Source: Anaerolinea sp.
Lineage (GTDB): Bacteria > Chloroflexota > Anaerolineae > Anaerolineales > Villigracilaceae
NCBI GenBank assembly: GCA_020719725.1
Contig: DYPU01000020.1
Coordinates: 1-38,262, forward strand
Reading direction: 5' to 3'
Length of the DNA stretch: 38,262 nucleotides
Shown here: positions 16,542 to 25,235 of the stretch, in pieces
How the letters are laid out: each line of letters starts with the position of its first letter
Numbering within the stretch: position 1 is the first letter of the stretch
Position numbers and translations under genes: made by a program
The notes under the pieces: generated by a model
What the model saw: the letters and a program-made list of their open reading frames with translations, nothing else
What the model was told of the DNA's origin: nothing
The model's database searches: none

Positions 16542-17180
16542 TTAGGAGCGAATATCGAGAATTTCTTTGACGTGGGGCTGGATGGCCTGTTTGACTTGCT
16601 CTAGACTCATGCCCTGTACTTTGAATGTGACCATTTTGTTGGAGGTATCTTCGCCGGTGAAGACGCCAAAAGCGACAAAGTTGCCTTTTTGGTCGGCGAT
16701 GGCTTGGGATACACCTGCCAGTACGCCGGGTTGGTCGTTGAGCAGGGCGGTGACGCGCACGCCGGTTTCGCGCGCGCCCATTAGTTCGAGCAACATTTTG
16801 AACAGGTCGGTTTCGGTGATGATTCCGACAACATAGCCATCGCGCATGACGGGCATTCCGCCGATTTTGTTATCGGCCATGATGCGGGCGGCTTGTTCAA
16901 TGGGGGTGTCTTCGGTAACGGTCATCACGTTTTTGGTCATTAAATCGGCTACTGTTATTTTGCTAAGTAGATAATTCATTTCCCAGATCGAGAGGGTGGT
17001 TGCTGAAGAGGGGGATGCGTTTAGCAAGTTTCCTTCAGTAACAATTCCCACCAGTTTGCCGTTTTTGACGACGGGTGCGCGGCGAATATGTTCTTTTTTG
17101 AATGTGTTTACTGCTTCGGTAATGGGCATATCGGGGCTAATGGTAATAACCGGTTTCGACATTCTTTCGCCTACGAGCAT
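16542..17180 (-). CDS. CBS domain pair with C-terminal ACT domain (AcuB-like)
   Basis: The 212-residue protein starts at 17180 with AAGGAGG about 6 bases upstream. Two CBS domains are visible: residues 3-55 (MSKPVITISPDMPITEAV, RRAPVVKNGKLVGIVTEGNLL) and 80-135 (LMTKNVMTVTEDTPIEQAA, GGMPVMRDGYVVGIITETDLF). An ACT-like domain follows (about 141-212, VTALLNDQPGVLAGVSQAIADQKGNFVAF). CBS domains bind adenine nucleotides and ACT domains bind small ligands, often amino acids. The arrangement is like AcuB of Bacillus, a regulator of acetoin/acetyl-CoA metabolism, but the target is unknown here. It has its own promoter and terminator. Confidence 0.88.
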   Translation of the reverse strand: MLVGERMSKPVITISPDMPITEAVNTFKKEHIRRAPVVKNGKLVGIVTEGNLLNASPSSATTLSIWEMNYLLSKITVADLMTKNVMTVTEDTPIEQAARIMADNKIGGMPVMRDGYVVGIITETDLFKMLLELMGARETGVRVTALLNDQPGVLAGVSQAIADQKGNFVAFGVFTGEDTSNKMVTFKVQGMSLEQVKQAIQPHVKEILDIRS

Positions 17181-17224
17181 AAGAGCCTCCTTGGAGTTGA
17201 TTCGGGTTGGAAGAGAGTTTTCTA

Positions 17225-17230
17225 ATTATA
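17225..17230 (-). promoter_or_regulatory. -10 box of the CBS-ACT gene
   Basis: TATAAT on the minus strand, 44 bases before the start. TTGACG lies too close upstream (9 bases) to be its -35 box. Confidence 0.45.
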
Positions 17231-17258
17231 CTGCTTGCCCGTCAATCTGACGCTTGGC

Positions 17259-18539
17259 TTAAGGCAGTGGGTAAAGTAAGTTGGATGTTCGGGCATCTTC
17301 AGGCCAAATGATGTGATTGACCAGAAGGCCATCTGCATTTTTTTGCCATTGCGTGTAAATAATTTTCTTGCCAATTTGCATTCCGTGCAAGCTAGATGAG
17401 CTATCAAAGCGAATTGGGCCAAAAAAAGTGATCATGTCCATCTCTTCGAGAGCTTCTTGAATTTTTTTCTGATCCAGAGAGTTGGCTTCGAGTAGCGCTT
17501 TTTCAAGAATTAGGCCAGCGGTATAGCCTCCAGCGGCAAGATAGGTGGGTTCTTCCAGGTAGCTGGTTTGGTAAGCGAGATTAAAATTATCCACGCCGGG
17601 ACCAAAGGTCTTTAAAAACCTGACTTGAGGTGTCCATTGGCCGAGGCTTATGATGCCAGTTGCGGCTTGGCCCAGGCTGGCAAACCCTGGTTCGTTTGGG
17701 GCCGCCAGAATGACCATCATTTTTACATCGAGTGCGTTTTCAAAGGCTTGTTTTACCAGTGCTTGTCCATCCAGTGCGTGTCCACCGCCCAATAAAGCAT
17801 CGGGCGCAAGAGCTTTGATTTTTTGAATGATTTCTACGAAATCAGTTGTTGCGCTGGGGTAGCTTTCAAGAGCGACGACCTCAAACCCGCGGGTTTCGGC
17901 ATATTTTTTAAGTGAATAAGCAACCGAGATGGAGAAGGTCTCGGTTTCATGCACAATCGCAATTTTTTTCGCAGCAGGGTCTTTTTGTGCCAGTAAATCG
18001 AGGACACTGAACAGGTACTTATTGGTCGGAGCGTAAACCTGGTAGATATTTTGATAGCCTCTTTTGAAAGTGGTTTCTGATTCTACGCCTGGCGCGATCA
18101 TTATTTTCTGGTATTTATCTGGCACATGCGCTACAAAATCCATCAATTCGGAAGAATACGGGCTAAAAAAGAAATCGACATTATCTTCCAAAACTAAACG
18201 GTCATAAATTGCTTCCACTTTGGCGCTATCTGATTGATCATCGTAAAATTTGGGTTCAAAAGTAAGGATTGTCCCATCTTTGAGCACCAGTCCGCCACGT
18301 TGATTGACCTGATTCATCCAGAGCAGGATTCCGTTGGTTTGTTTTTGCGATTCGTCTTTTAGGTTGCCACTTAGAGATGTAGAAAAACCGATTAAAACAT
18401 TGCGGGTGACCGGGCCGCTGGTGGCCGTTATTTGAGGCTTGGATATTACGGTTGGGGCAGGGTTGGTTTGCGGGGCGCAGCTTGCCAGAAGAATTGAAAC
18501 CAATACCATTCCACTGAAAAACAGACCTGATTTTTTCAT
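17259..18539 (-). CDS. Lipoprotein type I periplasmic binding protein (LivK-like)
   Basis: The 426-residue protein starts at 18539 with AAGGAGG 6 bases upstream. It has a lipoprotein signal ending in the lipobox LLASC, with the modified Cys at residue 21, then a Pro/Thr spacer. The mature part has the two-lobed Peripla_BP_6 fold of branched-chain amino acid and amide binding proteins: VLIGFSTSLSGNLKDESQ at the start, GILLWMNQVNQRGGL, FFFSPYSSELMDFVAHV, and KIAIVHETETFSISVAYSLKKYAETRG. Ligand unknown. No permease or ATPase gene is nearby; it follows the two-component pair by 84 bases on the same strand and may act as the ligand-binding partner of that sensor (inference). Confidence 0.88.
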   Translation of the reverse strand: MKKSGLFFSGMVLVSILLASCAPQTNPAPTVISKPQITATSGPVTRNVLIGFSTSLSGNLKDESQKQTNGILLWMNQVNQRGGLVLKDGTILTFEPKFYDDQSDSAKVEAIYDRLVLEDNVDFFFSPYSSELMDFVAHVPDKYQKIMIAPGVESETTFKRGYQNIYQVYAPTNKYLFSVLDLLAQKDPAAKKIAIVHETETFSISVAYSLKKYAETRGFEVVALESYPSATTDFVEIIQKIKALAPDALLGGGHALDGQALVKQAFENALDVKMMVILAAPNEPGFASLGQAATGIISLGQWTPQVRFLKTFGPGVDNFNLAYQTSYLEEPTYLAAGGYTAGLILEKALLEANSLDQKKIQEALEEMDMITFFGPIRFDSSSSLHGMQIGKKIIYTQWQKNADGLLVNHIIWPEDARTSNLLYPLP

Positions 18540-18623
18540 GCTGTACCTCCTTGTTGTTGTGTAATTATTCTTTGCCAATGACGCTAGAATGTTTTGACGG
18601 TATTGAAAATGGTTTTGCTGTTT

Positions 18624-19316
18624 TTAGCTTTCAAAGCGATAACCAATGCCGCGCTCGGTTTGGATATATTTGGGCTGAAGTGGGTCTTTTTCAACTTTTT
18701 GGCGCAATTTTCCCATGTATACCCGCAAATATTCGGCCTCGTCGCCGTATTCTGGCCCCCACACGTTTTGTAAAATGGCGCGGTGTGAGAGGGTTTTTCC
18801 GGTATTGCGCATGAGATAGACCAGTAGATTAAATTCGGTTGGAGTCAGGTCAATTTCTTGGCCGAGGATACTGACGCGGTGACGTACCAGATCGGCGGTA
18901 ATTTCCTGGCAGACCAGGCTTTCTTGTTCGGGCATGGCGTCACTCCAGCGGGCGCGGCGCAAGACTGATTTGACCCGGCTGAGTAGTTCGCCGATGCCAA
19001 AGGGCTTGGTCAGGTAATCGTCTGCGCCGAGGTCGAAGGCTTTGATTTTGTCGCTTTCTTCGCCCAGGGCCGTCAGGATGATTACTGGAACGATGGAGAT
19101 TTGGCGGATGCGGCGGGTGGTTTCCAGTCCGTCGAGGTTGGGCATCATAATATCGAGGATAACCAGATCGACGTGTTGAGATTGGAAGATGTTGAGTCCG
19201 TCCAGCCCATTGGAAGCAACTGTCACGTTGTAGCCGCGTACTTCCAGGTTGATGCGCACAAAGTCGCGCAGTGATTTTTCATCATCAATGACAAGAACAG
19301 CAGGCAGATTAGGCAT
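18624..19316 (-). CDS. Response regulator, OmpR/PhoB family
   Basis: 230 residues. The receiver domain (6-118) has the acidic pair Asp11-Asp12, the phosphorylation site Asp55 (LVILDIMMP), Thr82 and Lys104 (DDYLTKPFG). A winged-helix DNA-binding domain follows (about 133-230, LTPTEFNLLVYLMRNTGKTLSHRAILQNVWG, YIQTERGIGYRF). The start lies 3 bases after the stop of the histidine kinase gene, so the pair is co-translated and cognate. Overall it is closest in appearance to KdpE/PhoB-type regulators; the regulon is unknown. Confidence 0.95.
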   Translation of the reverse strand: MPNLPAVLVIDDEKSLRDFVRINLEVRGYNVTVASNGLDGLNIFQSQHVDLVILDIMMPNLDGLETTRRIRQISIVPVIILTALGEESDKIKAFDLGADDYLTKPFGIGELLSRVKSVLRRARWSDAMPEQESLVCQEITADLVRHRVSILGQEIDLTPTEFNLLVYLMRNTGKTLSHRAILQNVWGPEYGDEAEYLRVYMGKLRQKVEKDPLQPKYIQTERGIGYRFES

Positions 19317-19319
19317 AGT

Positions 19320-22010
19320 TTACAGGGTTGTTATGAGGGTAAGTGGGATAGAAAACGCGATGCAGGCTCCGCTGGCGCGTGGTTCGACCCAGATTTCGCC
19401 TTGATGGGCGTGAACCAGGCCGCGGCAGATGGCAAGTCCCAGCCCGGTTCCGCCGGCCCCGCGTGAAAAAAGGTTGTCGATGCGGTAGAAGGGGTCAAAG
19501 ATGCGCTCACTTTGCTCGGCGGCAATACCGGGGCCGTTGTCTTCTACTCGAAAGATGAGTTTATCACTAACACGAGTGATATTGAGCAATATCAGCACTT
19601 GCTCTCCGGCATATTTGGCGGCGTTTTCAAATAAATTTCGTAAAATGGTTTCGAGACGGGCCGGGTCGGCGTATAGAATTGGCAGGTCTGGCTCAGGGAT
19701 AATCTGTAATTGGTTGGTGGGGGAGCTGAGTGAGCGCGAGGCGGCGCGCTGGATGATTTCTTCCAGTTTACATTCGGTGGGTTGAATGCTCAGGCTACCG
19801 GCCTCCAGCCGGGAAAGGTCGAGTAAGTTGTTGACGAGATTGCTTAATCGGTCGGCTTCGGCGGAGATAATGGTGAGAAATTCGCGGGTGGATTCGCGGT
19901 CCCATTGAACATCTTCAGCCAGGAGCGTGCTGGCGTAGCCCTTGATTGCGGCCAGGGGGGTGCGTAATTCATGTGAGACGGTGGAAATAAGATTGGTTTT
20001 CATGCGGTCAATTTCGCGGTCGGCGGTGATGTCTTGCAGGATGATGCCGCGCCCGATTGAGATATTGCTCAGGTCGGTGACGTTAAAGGCGTGCAGACGC
20101 AGGAAAATTTCGCGGTTATTTATCATGGCTTTGATTTCAATGGCGCGGCTTGGGTTTTCGTTCAGGTTTTTTTCAACATCCTGACGAATGGTTTCGGGTT
20201 GGTTTAGCTGGGCCAGGATGCGTCCCAAAATGCGTGAGACGGTTGTTTCGGACAATTCTGTGCTGGGCAGGTCTGAAAGTTCGCTGATGCGGCGATTGGT
20301 ATAGAGCACATTGCCGCGCAAGTCGCCCAAAATTAGTCCATTTTGCATTGATTGGATGAGGGCTTCGAGGCGGCGGGTCTGTTCTTTGAGGCGCTGGTCG
20401 GAGCGGGCGTAAAGGGCGGCGTTTTCCATCGCCATGGCGGCGTGATTGGCAAAATTTGCCAGGAGTTGTATCTCGCTTTTGCTAAACTCGTAGGGTTCCG
20501 GGTGAAAAATAAGCAGGGCCGAGGTGGGATTGTAGGCGGTTTTTAAGGGAACCGCCAAAACCGAGCGATAGTCTCCATCTCGTGAACTGGGCAAGAGCGG
20601 CGCAAAGTCTGGGTCAGTTTCTGTATCGACAATTTGAACTGGTTTGCCAGACCGAATGGCGCGCATGGTGGCGGAAGGCGAGTTTTTGGGTTCAATAATG
20701 GATTCTTCTATATACTGTTTCGAGAGCCCGCGGCTGGCGCGCACTCGAAACAATCCCGATTTTTCGTCCAGCGCAAAGATGGCGATTTTACTGACGTTCA
20801 TGAGGCGACCAACTTGTTCCAGGATGCGATCGAGTACAATTTTTGTATCCAACGATGAAACAACGGCCTGGCTGGTTTCTAGCAGCGTGGCTTGTTCGTT
20901 CATACGCGCATGAATTGATTTTTCCATGCGGATCAGGCTGATAATTAGTTCTCCTAGCTGGTCGTCACGCTGCGCCATTTCGGATAGGCGGGTGCGCTGC
21001 CGGGGTTCGATTTGCTGATCTTCGCCAATTAATTGGCTGATGGTTGCCAGGTGTTCGACCGGTTTTAAGACGCGCTGATCTAAAACACGCCAAAATAGAA
21101 TACCAATCCCGGCAAAGGCTAAAAAGACGGTCAGGGTGATGGTACGCAGGGAGTCTTGCTGAGAAAAAGCAATTGCGGTTGGCCGGGTTGCGACAATTGT
21201 CCAGCGCAGGTTTGGTAGGGGCGCGTAGACGTAAAGACGTTCTTCGCCTGCGGTGTCTTTGGCGATCTTGGTGCCAGTTTCGCCCATTAGGATGTTTTTT
21301 GCCACGGAGGGCATAATATTGTTGATGCCCGTTAGTAATTTTTCCATTTCTGGGTGGGCCACAACGTGCCCGGTTTGGTCGATGATAAAAATTTCGAAGT
21401 CTTTTTCTTCGCCCCGTTCCTCGATTGTTTTTTGCAGGGTGCTGCTAAAGTCTTCTAGTTTAATATTGGTGGCTATAATTCCTAAAAATAAGCCATCTCT
21501 GGTGTGCAAAGGCATTACGGCCGTGGCTACTGGCAGTTGGGTGGTGGGAGAAATACGGCCTTCAGAGATGAAGGCCGCTTCACTGCGGCGCGCTTTTTGG
21601 AAATAGGCTCGAAACGAAAAATCGTTACCAATTGTGGAGATAGCCCCCGCCGGAAAGTGATAAATCATCACCCCTTCTTCATCCAGGCGGTAAATCAGGT
21701 TAATATCGGGGCGGCTGCCTTGAATGATGGTGAAAAGAGCTTGCATTCCTTCAATATTTCCGGCGCGTACTGCCGGGTAATAACTTAGCTGTTCCACTGC
21801 ATTCAGGGCATTGCCTATCGAAAGGTCGGTTTGTTCAGCAATCGCACGTACGAGCGCTAGATCGCGGGCAATAACTTCATTTTCGATGCGTTGGCTTTCG
21901 ACCAGGTCGAAGACCACAATAATACTCAACGCTGGAATGACCAGCAACAGGTACAAAATCAAAAGTTGCAGGCCAAAATTGCGGCGAATTTTTAGGCCAA
22001 GTGACTTCAT
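19320..22010 (-). CDS. Sensor histidine kinase: dCache, HAMP, GAF, PAS, HisKA, HATPase
   Basis: 896 residues. Membrane helix about 14-34; extracytoplasmic dCache/PDC sensor about 40-285, with segments such as GNDFSFRAYFQKARR and DQTGHVVAHPE typical of double-Cache domains; second helix about 290-312; HAMP about 312-375; GAF about 385-535; PAS about 550-655; HisKA with the phospho-acceptor His680 in STVSHELRTPLAAIKGY; HATPase with N-box ENAAKYA, G1 DNGPGI and G2 GAGGTGLGLA. It senses a small extracellular molecule and phosphorylates the response regulator at 18624-19316. Its start overlaps the stop of the M20 peptidase gene by 4 bases (ATGA), so expression is coupled. Confidence 0.93.
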   Translation of the reverse strand: MKSLGLKIRRNFGLQLLILYLLLVIPALSIIVVFDLVESQRIENEVIARDLALVRAIAEQTDLSIGNALNAVEQLSYYPAVRAGNIEGMQALFTIIQGSRPDINLIYRLDEEGVMIYHFPAGAISTIGNDFSFRAYFQKARRSEAAFISEGRISPTTQLPVATAVMPLHTRDGLFLGIIATNIKLEDFSSTLQKTIEERGEEKDFEIFIIDQTGHVVAHPEMEKLLTGINNIMPSVAKNILMGETGTKIAKDTAGEERLYVYAPLPNLRWTIVATRPTAIAFSQQDSLRTITLTVFLAFAGIGILFWRVLDQRVLKPVEHLATISQLIGEDQQIEPRQRTRLSEMAQRDDQLGELIISLIRMEKSIHARMNEQATLLETSQAVVSSLDTKIVLDRILEQVGRLMNVSKIAIFALDEKSGLFRVRASRGLSKQYIEESIIEPKNSPSATMRAIRSGKPVQIVDTETDPDFAPLLPSSRDGDYRSVLAVPLKTAYNPTSALLIFHPEPYEFSKSEIQLLANFANHAAMAMENAALYARSDQRLKEQTRRLEALIQSMQNGLILGDLRGNVLYTNRRISELSDLPSTELSETTVSRILGRILAQLNQPETIRQDVEKNLNENPSRAIEIKAMINNREIFLRLHAFNVTDLSNISIGRGIILQDITADREIDRMKTNLISTVSHELRTPLAAIKGYASTLLAEDVQWDRESTREFLTIISAEADRLSNLVNNLLDLSRLEAGSLSIQPTECKLEEIIQRAASRSLSSPTNQLQIIPEPDLPILYADPARLETILRNLFENAAKYAGEQVLILLNITRVSDKLIFRVEDNGPGIAAEQSERIFDPFYRIDNLFSRGAGGTGLGLAICRGLVHAHQGEIWVEPRASGACIAFSIPLTLITTL

Positions 22011-23374
22011 AAAGGCGGGTTCGAAAAGAGATATATTACCCGCGCCATGTGTCGGGCATGTTTGAGATATAAATCGAGCCGAATATTTTCATTGGGGGCA
22101 TGGGCGCGGGTGTCAGGATACCCTAAACCGGCAGTTGCCACCGGTAAACCGAGCTCATGCACAAATGGGTGGTTTGGCCCGGAACCGCCCACCATGGGCA
22201 CAATTTCCATTTTTGCTTCGTATATTTCTTCGGCGCTCTCTACTACGATCTTGATAAACGGATCATCGGGATCGGTGCGGGCTGCTGGTTCGCCGCCCAA
22301 AAAGGTGATTTTTATATCTTTGAAGCCTTGCTCGTCCAGGTGACTGCGCAATAGCAAAAGGCATTTTTCTGGCGATTGGCCGAGCGCCAGCCGAAAATCC
22401 ACTTTGGCCGAGGCCTGGGCCGGTAGGACGGTTTTTGAGCCAGGCCCCTGATAGCCGCTGGTTAGGCCGCAGATGGTGCAGGTTGGCTCAAAGACTTCGG
22501 CCATGGTCAGTTCCACTCCGCCCGTGAGGCCCTTGAGAAAATGCTCGACCCCGTAGCGTGATTTGTACTCCCAAGCCGGGTCGGGTAGGGCCGACATCAG
22601 TTCGCGGTCGCGCGGAGTGGGTGGCAGAATATCGTCGTACCAGCCGGGGATGAGAATGCGCTCATCTGGCCCTTTTAGCGTGGCTAAGGCCCAGGTTAAG
22701 CGCCAGGCGGCATTCGGGAAGATGGAACCGCCCAGGCCCGAATGAACGTCACTGTTGGCTGTTTCGGCGGAAAGTTCCACATAGCAGATTCCCCGTAATC
22801 CCAAATATTGCATGGGGATTTCGCGTTCATCGACGCCGCCAAATTCCCAGATGCAGGCTTCGGCGCTGAGTTTCTCTTTGTTTTGCTGGATAAAGCCGTG
22901 CAGGTGCAGGCTGGAGGTTTCTTCTTCACCTTCGATGATGAATTTGATGTTGCATGGCAGTTCACCATCGGCGGCCAGAATGGCATCGATGGCGTGCAGG
23001 CGGGCGGTGAGGTGGCCTTTGTCATCGCTGACGCCGCGCCCATAAAGTTTTCCTTCCCGCAGGGCTGGCTCGAAAGGTGGCGTTTCCCAAAGTTCGAGCG
23101 GTTCAGCGGGTTGAACATCGTAATGGTTGTAGAAGAGTAGGGTTTTGTCGGTTTTGCCCTTGCGTTCTGCAAAAACAACCGGTGCGCCATCAGTTGGAAT
23201 GATTTCAACCGAGAAGCTGCGTTTTGTGAGCATTTGACCGACCAGTGCGGCGCATTCTTGCAGGCCCCAGTTTTGAGCTGCTACGCTGGGTTGGGCAACC
23301 AGAAGTGAAAGTTCGGCAATGCTTTCTTCGAGGTGGTTTGTGAGGTAGGTTTCAACAGTTGTCAGGTCGGTCAT
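22007..23374 (-). CDS. M20 family metallopeptidase (dipeptidase)
   Basis: 455 residues. M20 zinc ligands and catalytic residues are visible: HYDVQP (His84, Asp86), the second-metal GRGVSDDKGH (about 113-121), the catalytic EGEEETSS (about 148-155), and the C-terminal His in DTRAHAPNENI. The dimerisation domain sits in the centre (about 190-310). It belongs to the dipeptidase/acetylornithine deacetylase-like group that cleaves dipeptides or acyl-amino acids in the cytoplasm. AGGA lies 9 bases upstream of the start. It is placed between a VTT protein (15-base gap) and a histidine kinase (overlap), so it may supply amino acids linked to whatever the kinase senses, but this is speculative. Confidence 0.93.
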   Translation of the reverse strand: MTDLTTVETYLTNHLEESIAELSLLVAQPSVAAQNWGLQECAALVGQMLTKRSFSVEIIPTDGAPVVFAERKGKTDKTLLFYNHYDVQPAEPLELWETPPFEPALREGKLYGRGVSDDKGHLTARLHAIDAILAADGELPCNIKFIIEGEEETSSLHLHGFIQQNKEKLSAEACIWEFGGVDEREIPMQYLGLRGICYVELSAETANSDVHSGLGGSIFPNAAWRLTWALATLKGPDERILIPGWYDDILPPTPRDRELMSALPDPAWEYKSRYGVEHFLKGLTGGVELTMAEVFEPTCTICGLTSGYQGPGSKTVLPAQASAKVDFRLALGQSPEKCLLLLRSHLDEQGFKDIKITFLGGEPAARTDPDDPFIKIVVESAEEIYEAKMEIVPMVGGSGPNHPFVHELGLPVATAGLGYPDTRAHAPNENIRLDLYLKHARHMARVIYLFSNPPL

Positions 23375-23389
23375 GGAAGAAATCCTGTT

Positions 23390-23947
23390 TTACTGAAAAT
23401 TGAAGAGCCAGCTCAGAGAGAGTGCTCCAAAATAGGCGATTGCAGTCATTTTGATGAGTTGTCCAACCCAGGCGGCTAGTAGAAATTTCCAGAAGGGTAA
23501 TTTGAGTGCGCCCGCTGCAATGGAGGCTAGATCGAAAAAAGGATTGGGAATGGCGGCCAATACTGTGACGGCGATTGCGCCGTAGCGCCGGATGAATGGT
23601 TCGAGCCTAACGTAGATGTCCATGCGCTCGATGACACTGCGTCCGCCAATCCCGGCCAGATAGCCTGTAATTTCACCAATCGCTGCGCCACAAGCGGCAG
23701 CCAGGGCGACGCCCAACGGGTGAAAAACGCCCGCCATGCTAAAAACAATCGCCAGCCCCGGCGCGGGCAGTAGTACCGTGGCGCTGGAAAGCATGGCGAT
23801 CAGAAAAATGCCGGGATAGCCAAAGACGGCCAGTTCGGCGGCGCGGTCGCGCACGCTAAAAACAAAGGCGGTGATGGCGAGAAAAGCCAAAAAGCTTAAT
23901 CCGCGCAAAATCATGGTGCGCATTGGGGTTGTTTTTTGTTTTTCCAT
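23390..23947 (-). CDS. VTT-domain (DedA/TVP38-like) membrane protein
   Basis: 185 residues with about five hydrophobic helices. The VTT (SNARE-associated) core is recognised from SSATVLLPAPGLAIVFSMAGVFHPLGVALAAACGAAIGEITGYLAG, with the re-entrant, proline-containing first segment, and from FIRRYGAIAVTVLAAIPNPFFDLASIAAGA with the conserved Arg and Pro-Asn-Pro. DedA-like proteins act in lipid carrier recycling and membrane homeostasis. No clear ribosome site precedes the ATG at 23947; instead this ATG and the Met12 codon lie in the two arms of a perfect inverted repeat (23901-23959). The gene follows the cyclophilin stop by 21 bases. Confidence 0.85.
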   Translation of the reverse strand: MEKQKTTPMRTMILRGLSFLAFLAITAFVFSVRDRAAELAVFGYPGIFLIAMLSSATVLLPAPGLAIVFSMAGVFHPLGVALAAACGAAIGEITGYLAGIGGRSVIERMDIYVRLEPFIRRYGAIAVTVLAAIPNPFFDLASIAAGALKLPFWKFLLAAWVGQLIKMTAIAYFGALSLSWLFNFQ

Positions 23948-23959
23948 GATTTTGCGCGG
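23901..23959 (-). promoter_or_regulatory. Perfect 16-bp inverted repeat enclosing the VTT gene start
   Basis: Arms 23901-23916 (CCGCGCAAAATCATGG) and 23944-23959 are perfectly complementary, separated by 27 bases. In the mRNA the first arm ends in the start codon ATGG and the second arm contains the in-frame Met12 codon, so a folded message would hide the initiation region. Confidence 0.75.
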
Positions 23960-23968
23960 CTTTGGAAG

Positions 23969-24481
23969 TTATTCTTCGCTGATGACGATGTTTTGAATTT
24001 TTACGCCGTCATATTCCGGGCGCATTGGGTCGCGGGGTGGGATGGACAAGAGCACATTCATTCCCTCTATGATGTGGCCGAAGACGGTGTGTTTATCATC
24101 CAGCCAGGCGGTTGGGACGTGGGTGATGAAAAATTGAGAGCCGTTGGTTCCGGGGCCGGCATTTGCCATCGAGAGAATGCCGGGCTTGTCATGGCGTAAG
24201 CTGGGATTAAATTCATCGGCAAAACGGTAGCCAGGGCCGCCGCGGCCTGTTCCAGTCGGGTCGCCGCCTTGTACCATGAAATCGGCGATGACGCGGTGAA
24301 AGATGGTTCCGTTATAAAAGCCTTCGCGGGCTAAAAAGACAAAGTTGTTAACCGTCTTTGGGGTTTTATCGGCAAATAATTCCAATACTAAAGTGCCTTT
24401 TTCGGTTTCGATCGAGGCTTTATATTTCTTTTTAGGGTCAATCACTATCTGGGGCGGGGTGCTCCATTGTTTCATAGTCAT
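23969..24481 (-). CDS. Cyclophilin-type peptidyl-prolyl cis-trans isomerase
   Basis: 170 residues, the usual size for a stand-alone bacterial cyclophilin. Catalytic and binding motifs are present: [20 protein letters not shown] (Arg and Phe of the active site), [16 protein letters not shown] (about 105-120) and [14 protein letters not shown]; the cyclosporin-binding Trp of eukaryotic enzymes is replaced by His (residue order DDKHTVFG). No signal peptide, so it acts in the cytoplasm. It catalyses rotation around X-Pro bonds during folding. The start at 24481 has GGAG 5 bases upstream; it follows udk by 21 bases in an operon. Confidence 0.95.
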   Translation of the reverse strand: MTMKQWSTPPQIVIDPKKKYKASIETEKGTLVLELFADKTPKTVNNFVFLAREGFYNGTIFHRVIADFMVQGGDPTGTGRGGPGYRFADEFNPSLRHDKPGILSMANAGPGTNGSQFFITHVPTAWLDDKHTVFGHIIEGMNVLLSIPPRDPMRPEYDGVKIQNIVISEE

Positions 24482-24502
24482 TTCTTCTCCTTGGGGGTTG
24501 AG

Positions 24503-25132
24503 TTATTCGTTTCGTAGCATTTCTTCAACGCGCGCAACGACCATGTCCAGCGCTGGGATGTTGAAACCGCCTTCGGGCATGATGATGTCGGCGTAGCGCT
24601 TGGACGGTTCAACAAATTCCAGGTGCATGGGGCGCACGGTTTTCATATATTGGTGGATGACAGATTCGGTGGTACGGCCACGTTCGGCGATATCGCGTTC
24701 CAGGCGACGGATGAAGCGCAAGTCAGAATCGGTATCGACAAAGATTTTAATATCACAGATTTCGCGCAGTTTTGGTTCAACATAAATCAAAATGCCTTCG
24801 ACAATAATTACCCGGCGCGGGGCAATGAGAATTGTCTTTTCGGTGCGGCTGTGTTTTGAAAAATCGTATACAGGAAGTTCCACCGCCTCGTACTTTTTGA
24901 GCTGTTGAACATGCTGGATGAGCAGTTCAGTTTCCAATGAGTTGGGATGATCAAAATTGACTTCTGCTCGCTGGGCAGGAGGCAGACCGCTCAGGTCTTT
25001 GTAATAAGCATCGTGGGGCAGGTAAGCAATCCGGGATGGGCCGACACGATTTAGGATTTCTTGGGCAACGGTGGTTTTCCCGGAGCCAGAACCACCAGCG
25101 ATACCGATAACGAGTGGGTTGGGTTCATTCAT
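24503..25132 (-). CDS. udk: Uridine kinase
   Basis: 209 residues from the ATG at 25132. P-loop GIAGGSGSGKTTVA, the substrate segment YLPHDAYYKDLSGLPPAQRAEVNFDHP, the central FSKHSRTEKTILIAPRRVIIVEGILIY and the lid RFIRRLERDIAERGR are all diagnostic of bacterial uridine-cytidine kinases, which make UMP and CMP in pyrimidine salvage. The longer frame to 25189 is rejected because it would enter the terminator hairpin. There is no ribosome site; TATAAT ends 6 bases before the ATG, so the message is probably leaderless. Cyclophilin and the rest of the array follow. upp, the other salvage enzyme, is 9 kb away. Confidence 0.95.
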   Translation of the reverse strand: MNEPNPLVIGIAGGSGSGKTTVAQEILNRVGPSRIAYLPHDAYYKDLSGLPPAQRAEVNFDHPNSLETELLIQHVQQLKKYEAVELPVYDFSKHSRTEKTILIAPRRVIIVEGILIYVEPKLREICDIKIFVDTDSDLRFIRRLERDIAERGRTTESVIHQYMKTVRPMHLEFVEPSKRYADIIMPEGGFNIPALDMVVARVEEMLRNE

Positions 25133-25138
25133 AGCTGA

Positions 25139-25144
25139 ATTATA
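25139..25144 (-). promoter_or_regulatory. -10 box giving a leaderless udk message
   Basis: TATAAT on the minus strand with CAGCT and one more base between it and the ATG (6 bases). Transcription would start at or one base from the start codon. The -35 region is poor. The context CGGGTATAAT also occurs at the upp promoter. Confidence 0.6.
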
Positions 25145-25185
25145 CCCGCTCGGCTTTGACGGAACCCCTGGTTTTGCACTTGAAA

Positions 25186-25220
25186 ACAAAACGCGATTCT
25201 TGCAAAGAATCGCGTTTTGT
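25186..25220. terminator. Perfect 15-bp terminator after the first DegV gene
   Basis: Arms 25186-25200 and 25206-25220 around the loop TGCAA. On the minus strand the hairpin ends in GTTTTGTTTTC. It lies 16 bases past the DegV stop and just upstream of the udk promoter. Confidence 0.8.
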
Positions 25221-25235
25221 GAGGGGTTTATCGCT

